Shown: positions 37,450-48,064 of the stretch, piece by piece
Layout of the letters: each line of letters starts with the position of its first letter
Position numbering within the stretch: position 1 is the stretch's first letter
Translations under genes and position numbers: made by a program
The notes under the pieces: model-generated
The model's database searches: none
What the model was told of the DNA's origin: nothing
What the model saw: only the letters and a program-made list of their open reading frames with translations
From: Polynucleobacter aenigmaticus
Lineage (GTDB): Bacteria > Pseudomonadota > Gammaproteobacteria > Burkholderiales > Burkholderiaceae
NCBI RefSeq assembly: GCF_002206635.1
Contig: NZ_NGUO01000002.1
Coordinates: forward strand, 186,001-250,000
Direction: 5' to 3'
Length of the DNA: 64,000 nt

Positions 37450-38759
37450 GGCCCATTTTTCTTAAACAAAGCATAGTAAAAACCGTCATTAAGCTCAGCA
37501 GGCAAAATTTGCCCAGGAGCGCTTAATCGTAATGCATCGGCATGCTCTGCAGCAAACCAAATTGCCTGCTCTTCACCCTCTTCAGGAAACACGGAACAAG
37601 TCACGTATAAAAGCGTTCCTCCGGGCTTTAACATCTTCCAGGACTGCTCCACTATTGCGCGCTGTCTTAGCTGCAAGGCCTTAATATCCGCCTCGCGACG
37701 TAGAAATGGAATATCAGGATGCCTTGCAACAATGCCTGAAGCTGAGCAAGGCGCATCCAACAAGATTTTGTCAAATGGTTTGCCGTCCCACCAAGCAGCC
37801 TTCGAGGCATCCCCACGGACTACCTGTACAGAATCCGACTGCAGACGCAGGCGATCGAGGTTGCCACCAATTTTTCCAAGCCGCTCGCCATCTAGCTCCA
37901 GGGCAATCATTTCACATTCGGCAAGCTCTAATATGTGGGCGGTCTTCCCTCCGGGTGCGGCACAGGAATCTAATATCCGCTCTCCCGGCTGTGGATCAAG
38001 CAATACCGCAGCAATCTGTGCACCAGCATCTTGAACAGAGACTGCACCGCTATAAAAACCAGGCAAATCCGAAACTGGTACTGGCTCACGTAAAAGTAAG
38101 GCTGAATTTAGGGCAATGCCGGCAATCTCGCCAATAGGCTCTGACGCAATACCAGCCTGTTGTAGCAAATCTTGATATTCCTCACGCGTATGCTGCTTGG
38201 CATTCACTCGCAAAATCAGGGGTGCACGTTGCGCCTGCTGAATCAGCATTGCCTGCCAAACCTTCGAATAGTTACGCTTGAGACTAGCTCGCCACCAGGG
38301 CGGGAAAAACATCGGGATGGGGTCTGGTGGATAAGGCTTTTCATTCTCAGCCTGGACCGCCAGACTTACCTTGCGTAAGACGGCATTCACCAAGCCCTTG
38401 GCATACATCGTTGGCTCATATTCGCTACAGGCCTTTACAGCCTGATCAACAATCGTATGTGCCGCATAGCCTTTGCCCTCTGCCCCATTTTGTAAAAACA
38501 AGGCAATCGCAACGCTTAGTAAATACTCCACCTCTAGTGGCGGCGTCTTCGGAATAAATTGCTGAATGAATTCGTGAGACCTTACCCACTTACGCAATGC
38601 ATCAAAAGTTAGACTTTGAACAATGGGGCGCTCATGCGCATCCAGCTGGTCTAGCACCTCCGTGAGCGATCTGCCGGCCATCACCTCGCCAATTGCTTGC
38701 GCAGAAATCGTAATAGCCTCAGATAGAGGAAGGCTGTGCGGTGTTTTTTGATCGGTCAA
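37446..38759 (-). CDS. rsmB: 16S rRNA m5C967 methyltransferase RsmB
   Basis: A 437-residue SAM-dependent rRNA methyltransferase. The N-terminal NusB-like RNA-binding domain (about residues 1-150) precedes the catalytic domain with CAAPGGKTAHILEL (SAM site) and DAPCSASGIVARHPD; the catalytic cysteine is in VTCSVFPEEGE. It follows fmt by one base, and the def-fmt-rsmB order is the usual one. Confidence 0.95.
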   Translation of the reverse strand: MTDQKTPHSLPLSEAITISAQAIGEVMAGRSLTEVLDQLDAHERPIVQSLTFDALRKWVRSHEFIQQFIPKTPPLEVEYLLSVAIALFLQNGAEGKGYAAHTIVDQAVKACSEYEPTMYAKGLVNAVLRKVSLAVQAENEKPYPPDPIPMFFPPWWRASLKRNYSKVWQAMLIQQAQRAPLILRVNAKQHTREEYQDLLQQAGIASEPIGEIAGIALNSALLLREPVPVSDLPGFYSGAVSVQDAGAQIAAVLLDPQPGERILDSCAAPGGKTAHILELAECEMIALELDGERLGKIGGNLDRLRLQSDSVQVVRGDASKAAWWDGKPFDKILLDAPCSASGIVARHPDIPFLRREADIKALQLRQRAIVEQSWKMLKPGGTLLYVTCSVFPEEGEEQAIWFAAEHADALRLSAPGQILPAELNDGFYYALFKKNGP

Positions 38760-38760
38760 A

Positions 38761-39777
38761 TTAATCTTTCTTGAACTGCATTATTTTTTCTTGCGTGCGA
38801 TAAGTCTGCAGGCAAGCACTTGCACCAGTCTTTTTTCCGCCGGGCTTTTGCATCTCTAAGATTTCAATTACACCCACTCCACACTGAACATACACACCAT
38901 CTTCGCTAAACCCCAAAACTTGTCCAGGGTTTAGAGATTGCTCTGTCTGCCCCTTGTTAGGTAAACAAGAATCCCAAAACTTCAGTAAATCACCATTAAG
39001 GCTGCTAGTGGCCCCAGGGAACGGATTAAAAGCACGAATGCGTCGATCGATTTCAACAGCACTTAACTGCCAATCAATCTCCGCTTCATTTTTTAGAATT
39101 TTTTCTGCATAAGTGATGCCGTCACTAGACTGTGGAGTTCTGGTAATCACCGCGCCCCGCTCCAAGGCATTGAGGGTCTTCACCATTAACTCAGCGCCTA
39201 ACGCTGCTAGACGGTCATGTAGGGATGCGCTTGTTTCTTGTGGAGCAATTTTCAGGTCTCCAACTAAGACGGTATCACCAGTATCTAGACCGGCATCCAT
39301 CTGCATGATGCTAATGCCAGTGCTGGCGTCACCGCTTTCGATGGCGCGCTGAATCGGTGCGGCACCTCGCCACCTCGGCAGCAAAGAGGCGTGAATATTA
39401 AAACAGCCATGTCGCCCATTTTTAGAGGCTAGGCCTAAGATGTCTTGAGGAAGAATTAATCCGTAGGCAACCACCACCATTGCATCAAATTCAATACTGG
39501 ATAAATATTGATAAGCCTCTTGGGCTACAGTTCTTTTTTGTAAATCTGCATGGTCTTGCTTTAAGGTTGCTGGTTGCAACACGGGAATGTTGTGCTCTTG
39601 TGCAAATACTTTTACAGGACTTGCATGCAGATGCATCCCGCGGCCCGCACGACGATCTGGTTGCGTTAGCGCCAAGACAATTTCATGGCCGGCCTGATCT
39701 ATTGCGCGCATTGCTTGTGCGGCGAAATCCGGGGTGCCTGCAAAAACAATTTTCATTGGGCGCTTAGCGCTCGCCAA
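38761..39777 (-). CDS. fmt: Methionyl-tRNA formyltransferase
   Basis: Formylates initiator Met-tRNA using 10-formyltetrahydrofolate. Conserved features are [12 protein letters not shown] at the N-terminus, [18 protein letters not shown] with catalytic His, and the C-terminal RNA-binding domain with [10 protein letters not shown]. The length of 338 residues is slightly above usual. Its start overlaps the end of def by 14 bases. Confidence 0.96.
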   Translation of the reverse strand: MASAKRPMKIVFAGTPDFAAQAMRAIDQAGHEIVLALTQPDRRAGRGMHLHASPVKVFAQEHNIPVLQPATLKQDHADLQKRTVAQEAYQYLSSIEFDAMVVVAYGLILPQDILGLASKNGRHGCFNIHASLLPRWRGAAPIQRAIESGDASTGISIMQMDAGLDTGDTVLVGDLKIAPQETSASLHDRLAALGAELMVKTLNALERGAVITRTPQSSDGITYAEKILKNEAEIDWQLSAVEIDRRIRAFNPFPGATSSLNGDLLKFWDSCLPNKGQTEQSLNPGQVLGFSEDGVYVQCGVGVIEILEMQKPGGKKTGASACLQTYRTQEKIMQFKKD

Positions 39778-40279
39778 CTAATTCTTTAGTGCGCTTCTTC
39801 ATCCTGAGAGAGATGCGATTGCGCTTCAACATGGAGAGATATTCAACAAATACTTTGCCTTGCAAATGATCCATCTCATGTTGCAAGCAGACTGCTAACA
39901 AGCCATCCGCCTCCACCTCAAATTCTTTACCATTAATATCGAGCGCCCTCACTCGAACAACAGCAGGACGATCCACCTCGTCGTAATACTCCGGCACAGA
40001 GAGACAACCCTCGCGCCATGATTTTTTTTCTGCGCTTGCCCACACCAGCTCTGGATTGATAAACACCATCAACCCATTCTGGTTTTCTGATACGTCAATC
40101 ACCACAATCCGCTCATGAATATCTACCTGGGTTGCAGCCAAGCCAACCCCAGGGGCTTCGTACATCGTGTCGGCCATATCGGCCACAATTTTTTTGATGC
40201 GCGCATCCACCTGCGCAACAGGTTTGGCAACCTTGTGTAGGCGTGGATCTGGATAACAAAGGACGGTTAATAAAGCCAT
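39764..40279 (-). CDS. def: Peptide deformylase
   Basis: Removes the N-formyl group from new proteins. The three motifs are present: [23 protein letters not shown] and [12 protein letters not shown] (metal-binding HExxH variant HEMDH). I chose ATG at 40279 ([15 protein letters not shown]); a TTG at 40297 would add six residues. Neither has a good ribosome site. Confidence 0.95.
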   Translation of the reverse strand: MALLTVLCYPDPRLHKVAKPVAQVDARIKKIVADMADTMYEAPGVGLAATQVDIHERIVVIDVSENQNGLMVFINPELVWASAEKKSWREGCLSVPEYYDEVDRPAVVRVRALDINGKEFEVEADGLLAVCLQHEMDHLQGKVFVEYLSMLKRNRISLRMKKRTKELVGER

Positions 40280-40350
40280 AAAGGAATTATCCAACAACGC
40301 AATCAGGCTGTCCCGATAGTTCTGACTGGCCCCATGCTGAAAATTGCTTT

Positions 40351-40656
40351 ATGTCCTCTCCAAAAATCTCAAACATCGCCCTAATACAGCGAAATGATCC
40401 TTGCTACCCAGCCCGCCCACTGGATTTGTACGACCCACCCAATTCACTCTATATATATGGCGATATTCAGCCATTAAGTTTATCTATGCTCGCCATCGTT
40501 GGCTCGCGCGCTGCCAGCCCAAAGGGGATCAAAAATACCCACTGCTTTTCGCGAGCCTTGTCTGAGGCGGGATATTTAGTGATTTCTGGCTTGGCCCGAT
40601 ACATCTCCCCCTCTCTAGGGGCTGTCACCAACCACTTCAACAAGACCTCGAACTGA
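40351..40656 (+). pseudogene. dprA: Remnant of dprA (DNA processing protein)
   Basis: The 101-residue product matches only the start of the DprA Rossmann core: DPCYPARPLDLYDPPNSLYIYG, then MLAIVGSRAASPKGIKN and LSEAGYLVISGLAR. The family continues with GID..AH and about 200 more residues, but here the match stops right after SGLAR. The N-terminal SAM-like domain is missing too. DprA normally protects incoming DNA and loads RecA during transformation. The remaining 263 bases up to topB show no gene I can support. Confidence 0.8.
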
Positions 40657-40919
40657 TTCAATCTCCCCGAGATATTCTTGAGAGGCCGCCAAAATAGCCA
40701 AAAACACCTTTTAAATACCATTAAACCCTGGTTTTGATACGAAGGAGTTGCTGAATAGACTTCAAATAAACCGAAAAAAAGGGGTTTTTGGACTTTTGAC
40801 AATTTATCGGTTAATAATAAAAAAGGGATGTAGGGAGCGTCAGGCTGGGATTAGGTTTAAATTGACCCTCTGTTTTCCCTGTTAAAACATCATTTCAAGC
40901 TCAAATTTAGGCAAAACGC

Positions 40920-43598
40920 GTGGCAACTAAAGCATCTACCAAAAAAAGCAGTCCAAAGACTACAGCTGGGGATCACCCCAAAGCACTGATCATTGCGGAG
41001 AAACCTTCCGTTGCGAATGACATTGCTAAGGCTTTAGGTGGCTTTACTAAATATGAAGACTATTTCGAAAGCGATGACTTTGTTATCTCTTCTGCGGTTG
41101 GCCATCTATTAGAAATAGCCGCCCCTGAAGAGTTTGAGGTCAAACGCGGTAAATGGTCCTTTGCCAACCTCCCGGTTGTGCCACCTTATTTTGATTTGCG
41201 CCCCATCGCCAAAACTGAATCGCGGCTGAAGGTATTGCAAAAACTCATTAAGCGTAAAGATATTCATGAGCTCATTAACGCATGCGATGCGGGTCGCGAA
41301 GGTGAGCTAATCTTCCGCCTGATTGCGCAGCATGCAAAAGCGCCACAGGCCATCAAGCGACTGTGGCTGCAATCAATGACGCCCGCAGCCATTCGTGATG
41401 GCTTTGCTTCTCTACGCAGTGATAAAGATATGCAGCCATTGGCTGATGCTGCACGCTGCCGATCCGAGGCAGACTGGCTAGTAGGCATCAATGGCACCCG
41501 TGCCATGACAGCCTTCAATAGCAAAAGCGGCGGATTCTTTCTGACGACTGTAGGTCGAGTGCAAACTCCAACCCTCTCGATTGTGGTTGAGCGTGAAGAG
41601 CTGATCCGTAAATTTATTTCTAAAGACTATTGGGAAGTAAAGGCTGAGTTTATTGCTGCGGCTGGTGTTTATGAGGGTCGCTGGTTTGACCCCAAGTTTA
41701 AGAAGGATGTCGTAGCACCAGATGCTCGCGAGAATCGCCTTTGGAGCGAAGCTGCTGCGCAAAGCATTGTTGCTGCCTGTCGCGATAAAAAAGCGAGCGT
41801 GAAAGAAGAGGCAAAGCCGGCCACTCAACTAGCCCCTCAGTTGTTTGATTTAACCAGCTTGCAACGCGAGGCAAACGCACGCTTTGGCTTCTCCGCTAAA
41901 AATACTTTGGGGTTGGCACAGGCGCTGTATGAGCGTCACAAAGTGCTTACTTATCCACGTACTGATGCCAAAGCTTTGCCCGAAGATTATTTGGATACTG
42001 TTAAGCAGACCATGGAAAATCTGGCTGAGAATTCGCAAGAATATCGACAGTTCGCCAAACAAATTTTGCAAGGCGACCCCAAAGATCCAAAAGCCAAAGA
42101 AGGTTATGGCTGGGTCAAACCAAACAAACGTATTTTTGATAACTCAAAAATATCTGACCACTTTGCGATTATCCCCACCTTAGAGTCTCCTAAAACTCTC
42201 AGTGAGCCAGAGCAAAAATTGTATGACTTGGTTGTGCGCCGCTTCTTGGCCGTGTTTTATCCTGCGGCCGAGTTCCGCGTCACCACTCGTATTACCGAAG
42301 CATCAGGGCATCACTTTAAAACTGAAGGTCGAGTATTGGTCACTCCGGGTTGGTTAACGGTATACGGCCGATCCAATCAAGCGGACGATGAATTAGTGGC
42401 GGTACAAGAAGGTGAAACCGTACAAACTGAATCCATTGACGCTGTTCCACTAAAGACCAAGCCGCCCGCTCGCTATACCGAAGCAACATTGTTATCCGCC
42501 ATGGAGAGTGCTGGCAAAAGGGTTGATGACGATGACATGCGAGAAGCTATGGCTGAAAAAGGCCTGGGAACACCTGCAACTCGTGCAGCCATTATTGAAG
42601 GCCTGCTAGCAGAAAGGTATATGGTTCGCGAAGCGCGTGAACTCATTCCAACAGCTAAAGCATTTCAGCTAATGACACTCTTGCGCGGACTAGATGTTGA
42701 AGAGCTCACCAGACCAGATCTCACAGGTAATTGGGAAAACAAGCTCTCACTAATTGAGCGCGGTGAAATGAACCGCGACACCTTCATGCAAGAAATTGCA
42801 CAGATGACGCAACGCATCGTGAAACGCGCAAAAGAATATGACAGCGATACCATTCCAGGTGACTACGCAACCATGTCCACGCCGTGTCCACACTGCAAAG
42901 GTGCGGTTAAAGAGAACTACCGTCGATTTGCTTGTGAGAAGTGCGGCTTTACGATTAGCAAAACTCCGGGTGGACGCGCCTTTGAATATCCAGAAGTAGA
43001 AGAGCTACTTAGTGAAAAAACCATCGGACCTCTACAGGGGTTCCGCAGCAAAATCGGAAGACCGTTTGCAGCAATTATCAAACTCAGTGAAATTCCCGAA
43101 GATGATGCCGATTATCCGAATGCAGGCTTCAAATTGGAGTTTGATTTTGGTAACTCTCAAGAAGACGAGTCAGAGGCAATCGACTTTACAGGTCGCCAGG
43201 CTTTAGGCGCCTGCCCTAAGTGCTCTGGTGCTGTATATGAAGATGGCATGCGCTACTTGTGCAAAAAAAATACTGGTCCTGAAAAGACCTGTGACTTCAA
43301 AACCGGTAAGGTTGTTTTGCAGCAAGAAATTTCTACAGAGCAAATACAAAAACTGCTCACGGAAGGCAAAACAGATTTGTTAACCAATTTCAAATCTAAC
43401 CGAACTGGTAGAGGATTTAAAGCTTACTTAGCTCTGGGCGCTGACGGTAAGATTGGGTTTGAATTTGAAGCTAAAGTGCCAAAGGCGGGAGCTGCAGCTA
43501 AAGCTCCAGCAAAGAAACGTGCGGGGGCAAGCGCAGCGACTAAGTCTGCCGCAAAGCCCAAGCGTGCCAGCAAAGCGAAGTCGTCCTCTAGCACTTGA
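40920..43598 (+). CDS. topB: DNA topoisomerase III
   Basis: Type IA topoisomerase of 892 residues, start GTG. The TOPRIM domain (ALIIAEKPSVANDIAKALGG, CDAGREGELIFR) and the active-site Tyr in VLTYPRTD (about residue 344) are clear; SSAVGHLLEI is typical of topoisomerase III. Two zinc-binding segments follow (CPHC...CEKC near 658 and CPKC...C near 763), then a basic Ala/Lys tail. That tail is encoded opposite the end of the mnmC-like gene. Confidence 0.93.
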   Translation: MATKASTKKSSPKTTAGDHPKALIIAEKPSVANDIAKALGGFTKYEDYFESDDFVISSAVGHLLEIAAPEEFEVKRGKWSFANLPVVPPYFDLRPIAKTESRLKVLQKLIKRKDIHELINACDAGREGELIFRLIAQHAKAPQAIKRLWLQSMTPAAIRDGFASLRSDKDMQPLADAARCRSEADWLVGINGTRAMTAFNSKSGGFFLTTVGRVQTPTLSIVVEREELIRKFISKDYWEVKAEFIAAAGVYEGRWFDPKFKKDVVAPDARENRLWSEAAAQSIVAACRDKKASVKEEAKPATQLAPQLFDLTSLQREANARFGFSAKNTLGLAQALYERHKVLTYPRTDAKALPEDYLDTVKQTMENLAENSQEYRQFAKQILQGDPKDPKAKEGYGWVKPNKRIFDNSKISDHFAIIPTLESPKTLSEPEQKLYDLVVRRFLAVFYPAAEFRVTTRITEASGHHFKTEGRVLVTPGWLTVYGRSNQADDELVAVQEGETVQTESIDAVPLKTKPPARYTEATLLSAMESAGKRVDDDDMREAMAEKGLGTPATRAAIIEGLLAERYMVREARELIPTAKAFQLMTLLRGLDVEELTRPDLTGNWENKLSLIERGEMNRDTFMQEIAQMTQRIVKRAKEYDSDTIPGDYATMSTPCPHCKGAVKENYRRFACEKCGFTISKTPGGRAFEYPEVEELLSEKTIGPLQGFRSKIGRPFAAIIKLSEIPEDDADYPNAGFKLEFDFGNSQEDESEAIDFTGRQALGACPKCSGAVYEDGMRYLCKKNTGPEKTCDFKTGKVVLQQEISTEQIQKLLTEGKTDLLTNFKSNRTGRGFKAYLALGADGKIGFEFEAKVPKAGAAAKAPAKKRAGASAATKSAAKPKRASKAKSSSST

Positions 43599-44659
43599 GC
43601 GGTGATGAGTTTGGCTGCTAAGGCCGACCAAAGAACGCCTCTCGACCCCAGGGCTGTAGCCAGGAAAATTCCTGGGCGTTGAGTCAGTGCGCCGATGATC
43701 GGAAGGCGATCACCCGCCACGCAACGTATGCCCACAAAACTTCCCGCCTTTTGAAGGTGGCTTGTATCGCCTTCCGGATAATTCAACAAACCCCTTGCTT
43801 GTTCACGATTAAAGTCATCGCTTGAAGCCCAGTCTTCAAGATCGGATTCGCCCTCATCAAAACTCGAGCCGACTATCCAGCGATAACTACCGTCTGACAA
43901 TTGCTCGGCAGGTAAGCAATAGCCATCGCACGATATTGCAGTCTTTGGTAATTTTCCAGCCCAAGCATCGTGCTCATATATAGAAAAAATGCTCAGCTGC
44001 CCGCGCACCGGCCTTAGTGGCAGACGAACACCCATGCTTGCCACTAAATTTTTAGTCTCCAATGCTGCTGTAATGATGACTTTGCTAGCAGTCATGATGG
44101 GCTCATCTTGATGATTAAATAATTGCCAGCCCGCGCCTAATTTTTCTAATCGACACACAGGAGTATTCCAGCAACAAGTCAGTTGCGGGCGTGGTTTCAG
44201 GGCCTCGCTTGTTGCTAACGATAAGTCCAGTGATGCGCCACGCGAAAGCCAAATACCACTTTGGTCAATACCGCAAACTTGGCTTGCTTGATTGGCATCA
44301 AGTGCTTGCGCTATATCCTCGCCAAGCTCCAAACTTTGTAAATAATCGACTACTTCTACAAGCTTAAAAACTTTATCTTTTTTTGTCGGCTGAAAGATGC
44401 CATGCTGGTTCCAGGTTTTACCCCAGCGCGCTTCGGCCATCAGAAAAGCAATGCGAGTTAATCGCAATAAGCGAGGCGCGCCACGGCCAACATGTGGGTG
44501 AGCAATAGCGTATGCATGACTAGAGCATGCAGAGGCAGGGAGGGATGCAGAGTCAACAACACAAACGGTTTGACCGCGCTCTAGCAACTCATTCGCAATG
44601 GTTGCACCTGCAATGCCTGCCCCAATCACCACGATGTCATGGTGTTGGGGTGCGGTCAT
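43424..44659 (-). CDS. mnmC: FAD-dependent oxidoreductase, MnmC C-terminal domain type
   Basis: A 411-residue FAD protein that would convert cmnm5(s2)U34 to nm5(s2)U34 in tRNA. It has DIVVIGAGIAGATIANELLE (dinucleotide-binding), SSHAYAIAHPHVGRG, and GIRCVAGDRLPIIGAL with ALGSRGVLWSALAA near the end. The N-terminal methyltransferase domain of full MnmC is absent. The final DLVAALAPARFFAGAL matches the usual MnmC ending and lies in the 175-base overlap with topB, so the overlap is real. Confidence 0.85.
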   Translation of the reverse strand: MTAPQHHDIVVIGAGIAGATIANELLERGQTVCVVDSASLPASACSSHAYAIAHPHVGRGAPRLLRLTRIAFLMAEARWGKTWNQHGIFQPTKKDKVFKLVEVVDYLQSLELGEDIAQALDANQASQVCGIDQSGIWLSRGASLDLSLATSEALKPRPQLTCCWNTPVCRLEKLGAGWQLFNHQDEPIMTASKVIITAALETKNLVASMGVRLPLRPVRGQLSIFSIYEHDAWAGKLPKTAISCDGYCLPAEQLSDGSYRWIVGSSFDEGESDLEDWASSDDFNREQARGLLNYPEGDTSHLQKAGSFVGIRCVAGDRLPIIGALTQRPGIFLATALGSRGVLWSALAAKLITAQVLEDDFALLARLGFAADLVAALAPARFFAGALAAAPAFGTLASNSNPILPSAPRAK

Positions 44660-44706
44660 TAAATAAAGATTGTTTTGAAAAGGCCTCTTAAGTTTCTAGG
44701 GAATAC

Positions 44707-46554
44707 CTAGGCGTTTAAGCGCTTCTCAATTTTGCTGCGGGCTTCGATCAGCTCTTTAGGCAAACGCTCACCCAAATGTTCAAATAGTTCGGAGTGCAGT
44801 TTGAGCTCATTCTTCCAGTCGTCAACAGCAACGGTAATGGCTTTCTCGAATTTTTCTACAGAGTAGTCAAGGCCATCCCAATGCATATCAGCATGCTCTG
44901 GACAAATACCAAACACCGTTTCTATGCCCTTAGCCTTGCCTTCGGCACGACCTAAAATCCAAGACAAAACACGCATATTTTCACCAAAACCAGGCCATAC
45001 AAACTTGCCGTTTTCATCTTTGCGGAACCAGTTCACGCAATAGATTTTTGGTAATACTGCACCTTCATCGGCAAGCTTGCTGCCGATGTTGAGCCAGTGT
45101 TGAAAGTAATCGCTCATGTTGTAGCCAGCAAATGCAATCATCGCAAATGGATCGCGACGAACAACGCCAACCTGACCAGTAATCGCAGCGGTAGTTTCGG
45201 AGCCCATCGTGGCAGCCATATAAACGCCCTCTACCCAATCGCGTGCCTCACTTACCAAAGGCACAGTATTTGAGCGACGACCGCCGAACAAGAACGCATC
45301 AATTGCCACGCCTTCTGGATCATCCCAATTAGGATCAACAGCAGGGTTGTTTGTAGCGGCCACAGTGAAGCGTGAATTTGCATGTGCGGCGTTACGACCA
45401 GCGGCGCCATCAGCAGGAGTCCAATCCTTGCCTTGCCAATCAATTAAGTGTGCTGGAGGCGTATCAGTCAAACCTTCCCACCAAACATCGCCATCATCCG
45501 TTAAACCAACGTTAGTAAAAATCACGTCTTGGTTTAATGAGTCGAGGCAGTTCGGGTTGGTTTGACGGTTTGTACCTGGTGCAACGCCGAAGTAGCCTGA
45601 CTCAGGGTTAATCGCAAATAAGCGGGTTTTGCCAGTAACGGCGTCTTTGCGAGGCTTGATCCATGCAATGTCATCGCCAACTGTCGTTACTTTCCAACCC
45701 TCAAATCCCTTTGGAGGAATCATCATGGAGAAGTTGGTTTTTCCGCATGCAGATGGGAATGCAGCAGCAATATGGTATTTCTTGCCCTCAGGTGAAGTCA
45801 CACCCAGGATCAACATGTGCTCAGCCAACCAACCCTGGTCACGACCCATATTCGATGCAATGCGCAAAGCAAAGCATTTTTTGCCCAACAAGGCGTTGCC
45901 GCCATAACCGGAGCCGAAAGACCAAATCTCGCGCGTCTCTGGATAATGAACAATATATTTGTTTTTATTATTTGGCCAAGCAACATCATTTTCGCCAGCC
46001 GCAAGTGGCTTACCAACAGTGTGAATACAGGGCACGAATTCGCCAGCAGCACCTAGCTGATCAATCACTGCTTTGCCCATGCGGGTCATAAGGCGCATAT
46101 TGATAGCTACGTAAGGACTGTCAGATAGCTCAACGCCAATGTGGGCAATTGGGGATCCAATCGGACCCATGGAGAACGGCACAACATACATTGTTCTGCC
46201 TTGCATACAACCATCAAACAATGGTTTGAGCGTAGCGCGCATTTCATTTGGTTCTACCCAATTATTGGTTGGGCCCGCATCTTCTTTTTTTGCAGAACAA
46301 ATAAAGGTACGGTCTTCAACACGTGCTACATCATCTGGGTCAGACAGCGCCAAGAAAGCGTTTTGGCGCTTAGCCGGGTTGAGTCGCTTAAATACTCCTG
46401 CGCTAACTAAGAGCTCGCAAAATTGGTCATATTCAGACTGGGAACCATCGCACCAGTGGATCTTGTCTGGCTTGGTTAAGGCCGCTACTTCTGCAACCCA
46501 CTGAATTAACTTCTGATTTTTTACATAATCAGGCGCATTTGCTGTTGTGGTCAT
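44707..46554 (-). CDS. pckG: GTP-dependent phosphoenolpyruvate carboxykinase
   Basis: Interconverts oxaloacetate and phosphoenolpyruvate, the entry step of gluconeogenesis. It has 615 residues, the normal size for the GTP type. Active-site segments are [16 protein letters not shown] (with the reactive Cys), VGDDIAWI and [12 protein letters not shown]. It is monocistronic as far as visible. Confidence 0.97.
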   Translation of the reverse strand: MTTTANAPDYVKNQKLIQWVAEVAALTKPDKIHWCDGSQSEYDQFCELLVSAGVFKRLNPAKRQNAFLALSDPDDVARVEDRTFICSAKKEDAGPTNNWVEPNEMRATLKPLFDGCMQGRTMYVVPFSMGPIGSPIAHIGVELSDSPYVAINMRLMTRMGKAVIDQLGAAGEFVPCIHTVGKPLAAGENDVAWPNNKNKYIVHYPETREIWSFGSGYGGNALLGKKCFALRIASNMGRDQGWLAEHMLILGVTSPEGKKYHIAAAFPSACGKTNFSMMIPPKGFEGWKVTTVGDDIAWIKPRKDAVTGKTRLFAINPESGYFGVAPGTNRQTNPNCLDSLNQDVIFTNVGLTDDGDVWWEGLTDTPPAHLIDWQGKDWTPADGAAGRNAAHANSRFTVAATNNPAVDPNWDDPEGVAIDAFLFGGRRSNTVPLVSEARDWVEGVYMAATMGSETTAAITGQVGVVRRDPFAMIAFAGYNMSDYFQHWLNIGSKLADEGAVLPKIYCVNWFRKDENGKFVWPGFGENMRVLSWILGRAEGKAKGIETVFGICPEHADMHWDGLDYSVEKFEKAITVAVDDWKNELKLHSELFEHLGERLPKELIEARSKIEKRLNA

Positions 46555-46643
46555 GAGATTCCCGTGGAAAGTAATAATTTTGATCGCACGATTTTAACAT
46601 TTTTGACATAATTCTTGGTGTTGCCCAACCAAGAGCAAACCCT

Positions 46644-48023
46644 CTATTTGCCGATACAAAACTGGCTAAATATCTTACCCAAAAGGTCATCAGGAAGTAA
46701 CTTTCCAGTAATTTGCCCTAACTGATCTTGCGCTAAACGTAGCTCTTCTGCAAATAACTCTAGGGATATGTTGCCATCTGCAGCGAAAATCTGGGATTTC
46801 TCCAAATGGGTTGCAGCTCTATCCAGGCAGTCTAAATGTCGTCGACGTGCCACAATGGCCCCCTCTTGAGAGCCTCCCCAACCAACCAACTCCAGGATTT
46901 TTAGCTTTAGCGCATCAATCCCATCACCTGTTTTGGCTGAAATGAGCAAAGCCTGATTATTGCTGTGATTGGTCTTTGAGCCGCCCAATAGGTCGGATTT
47001 ATTGCTAACCTCTAAAACAGGGCATTTTGGCGGTAGCGCTTTTAGTATTTGAGCCTTAAGCTCCAGCGTGCTGGCAATTTCAGCCTCATCTGGAGACCTG
47101 GGGTCTTGAAGAAACACCACTAGGTCTGCCGTGCGAATCGCTTCCCAGGATCTTTCAATACCCTTTGCCTCGACCAGATCGCTAGTGTCACGCAATCCAG
47201 CAGTATCGATGATGTGCATGGGAACACCGTTGATGGTGATGCTCTCCTTAACTCGGTCTCGTGTAGTCCCAGCGATCGGGGTCACAATTGCCACATCTTC
47301 CCCAGCAAGGCGATTTAGCAAGGAACTTTTACCGACGTTGGGGGCGCCTGCCAAAACCAATTGAATACCATCTCGCAAAATCTTTCCCTGTTTTGCGCCC
47401 TCCCTTAGTGCATGCAGCTTACTCATGACTGTTGCTAGGCGCTCACGAGCTTGGGCATTCTCCAGAAACTCAATCTCCTCCTCGGGAAAATCCAAAGTGG
47501 ACTCCACCAAAATTCGAAGCTGTGTAATTTCCTCAATCAAGCTATTGATGTCGTTTGAGAAGGCCCCCTGCAGTGAGCGTGCCGCCCCGCGTACTGCGGC
47601 TTCGCTTTGAGCATCTATTAGATCTGCGATTGCCTCTGCTTGAGCTAGATCAATTTTGTTATTGAGATAGGCGCGCAAAGAAAATTCGCCTGGCTCGGCA
47701 ATGACTAAGCCTTGGTCTTTACCCAACTCCAAGCATCGCTTCATTACCAATTCAAGGAGTTGTGGTCCGCCATGGCATTGCAATTCCAATACATCTTCAC
47801 CAGTAAAAGAGGCTGGGGTAGAAAAGTAAATCGCAATAACTTGGTCAATTACTGCGCCGGCGCCATCGCGCAAAGTTAATAGGTTAGCTTGTCGAGGCTC
47901 TAATGCCCTCTGAAATAGGGCTTTGGCAATCTGCAAAAGATTGGGGCCGCTAATGCGAATTACCCCAATACCAGCTCTACCAGGTGCAGTGGCAACCGCA
48001 ATGATGGGTAGCTTTCTAGTCAT
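46644..48023 (-). CDS. mnmE: tRNA modification GTPase MnmE
   Basis: Works with MnmG to place the cmnm5 group on U34 of tRNAs. The N-terminal tetrahydrofolate-binding domain (IAVATAPGRAGIGVIRISG), the G domain (GAPNVGKSSLLNRLAG, DTAGLRD, NKSD) and the C-terminal CIGK are complete. Several Met codons lie at the start; MTRKLPIIAVAT at 48023 fits the family best, with MPAMM starts at 48026-48035 also possible. Its partner mnmG is at 61702. Confidence 0.96.
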   Translation of the reverse strand: MTRKLPIIAVATAPGRAGIGVIRISGPNLLQIAKALFQRALEPRQANLLTLRDGAGAVIDQVIAIYFSTPASFTGEDVLELQCHGGPQLLELVMKRCLELGKDQGLVIAEPGEFSLRAYLNNKIDLAQAEAIADLIDAQSEAAVRGAARSLQGAFSNDINSLIEEITQLRILVESTLDFPEEEIEFLENAQARERLATVMSKLHALREGAKQGKILRDGIQLVLAGAPNVGKSSLLNRLAGEDVAIVTPIAGTTRDRVKESITINGVPMHIIDTAGLRDTSDLVEAKGIERSWEAIRTADLVVFLQDPRSPDEAEIASTLELKAQILKALPPKCPVLEVSNKSDLLGGSKTNHSNNQALLISAKTGDGIDALKLKILELVGWGGSQEGAIVARRRHLDCLDRAATHLEKSQIFAADGNISLELFAEELRLAQDQLGQITGKLLPDDLLGKIFSQFCIGK

Positions 48024-48064
48024 CATTGCGGGCACTCCCTATTCGTCTCTAACCAGCTAAAATT

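Noticed and set aside
40467..40802. Minus-strand open frame opposite the dprA remnant
   Set aside because: Its sequence is the antisense of recognisable dprA codons and shows no domain or ribosome site.
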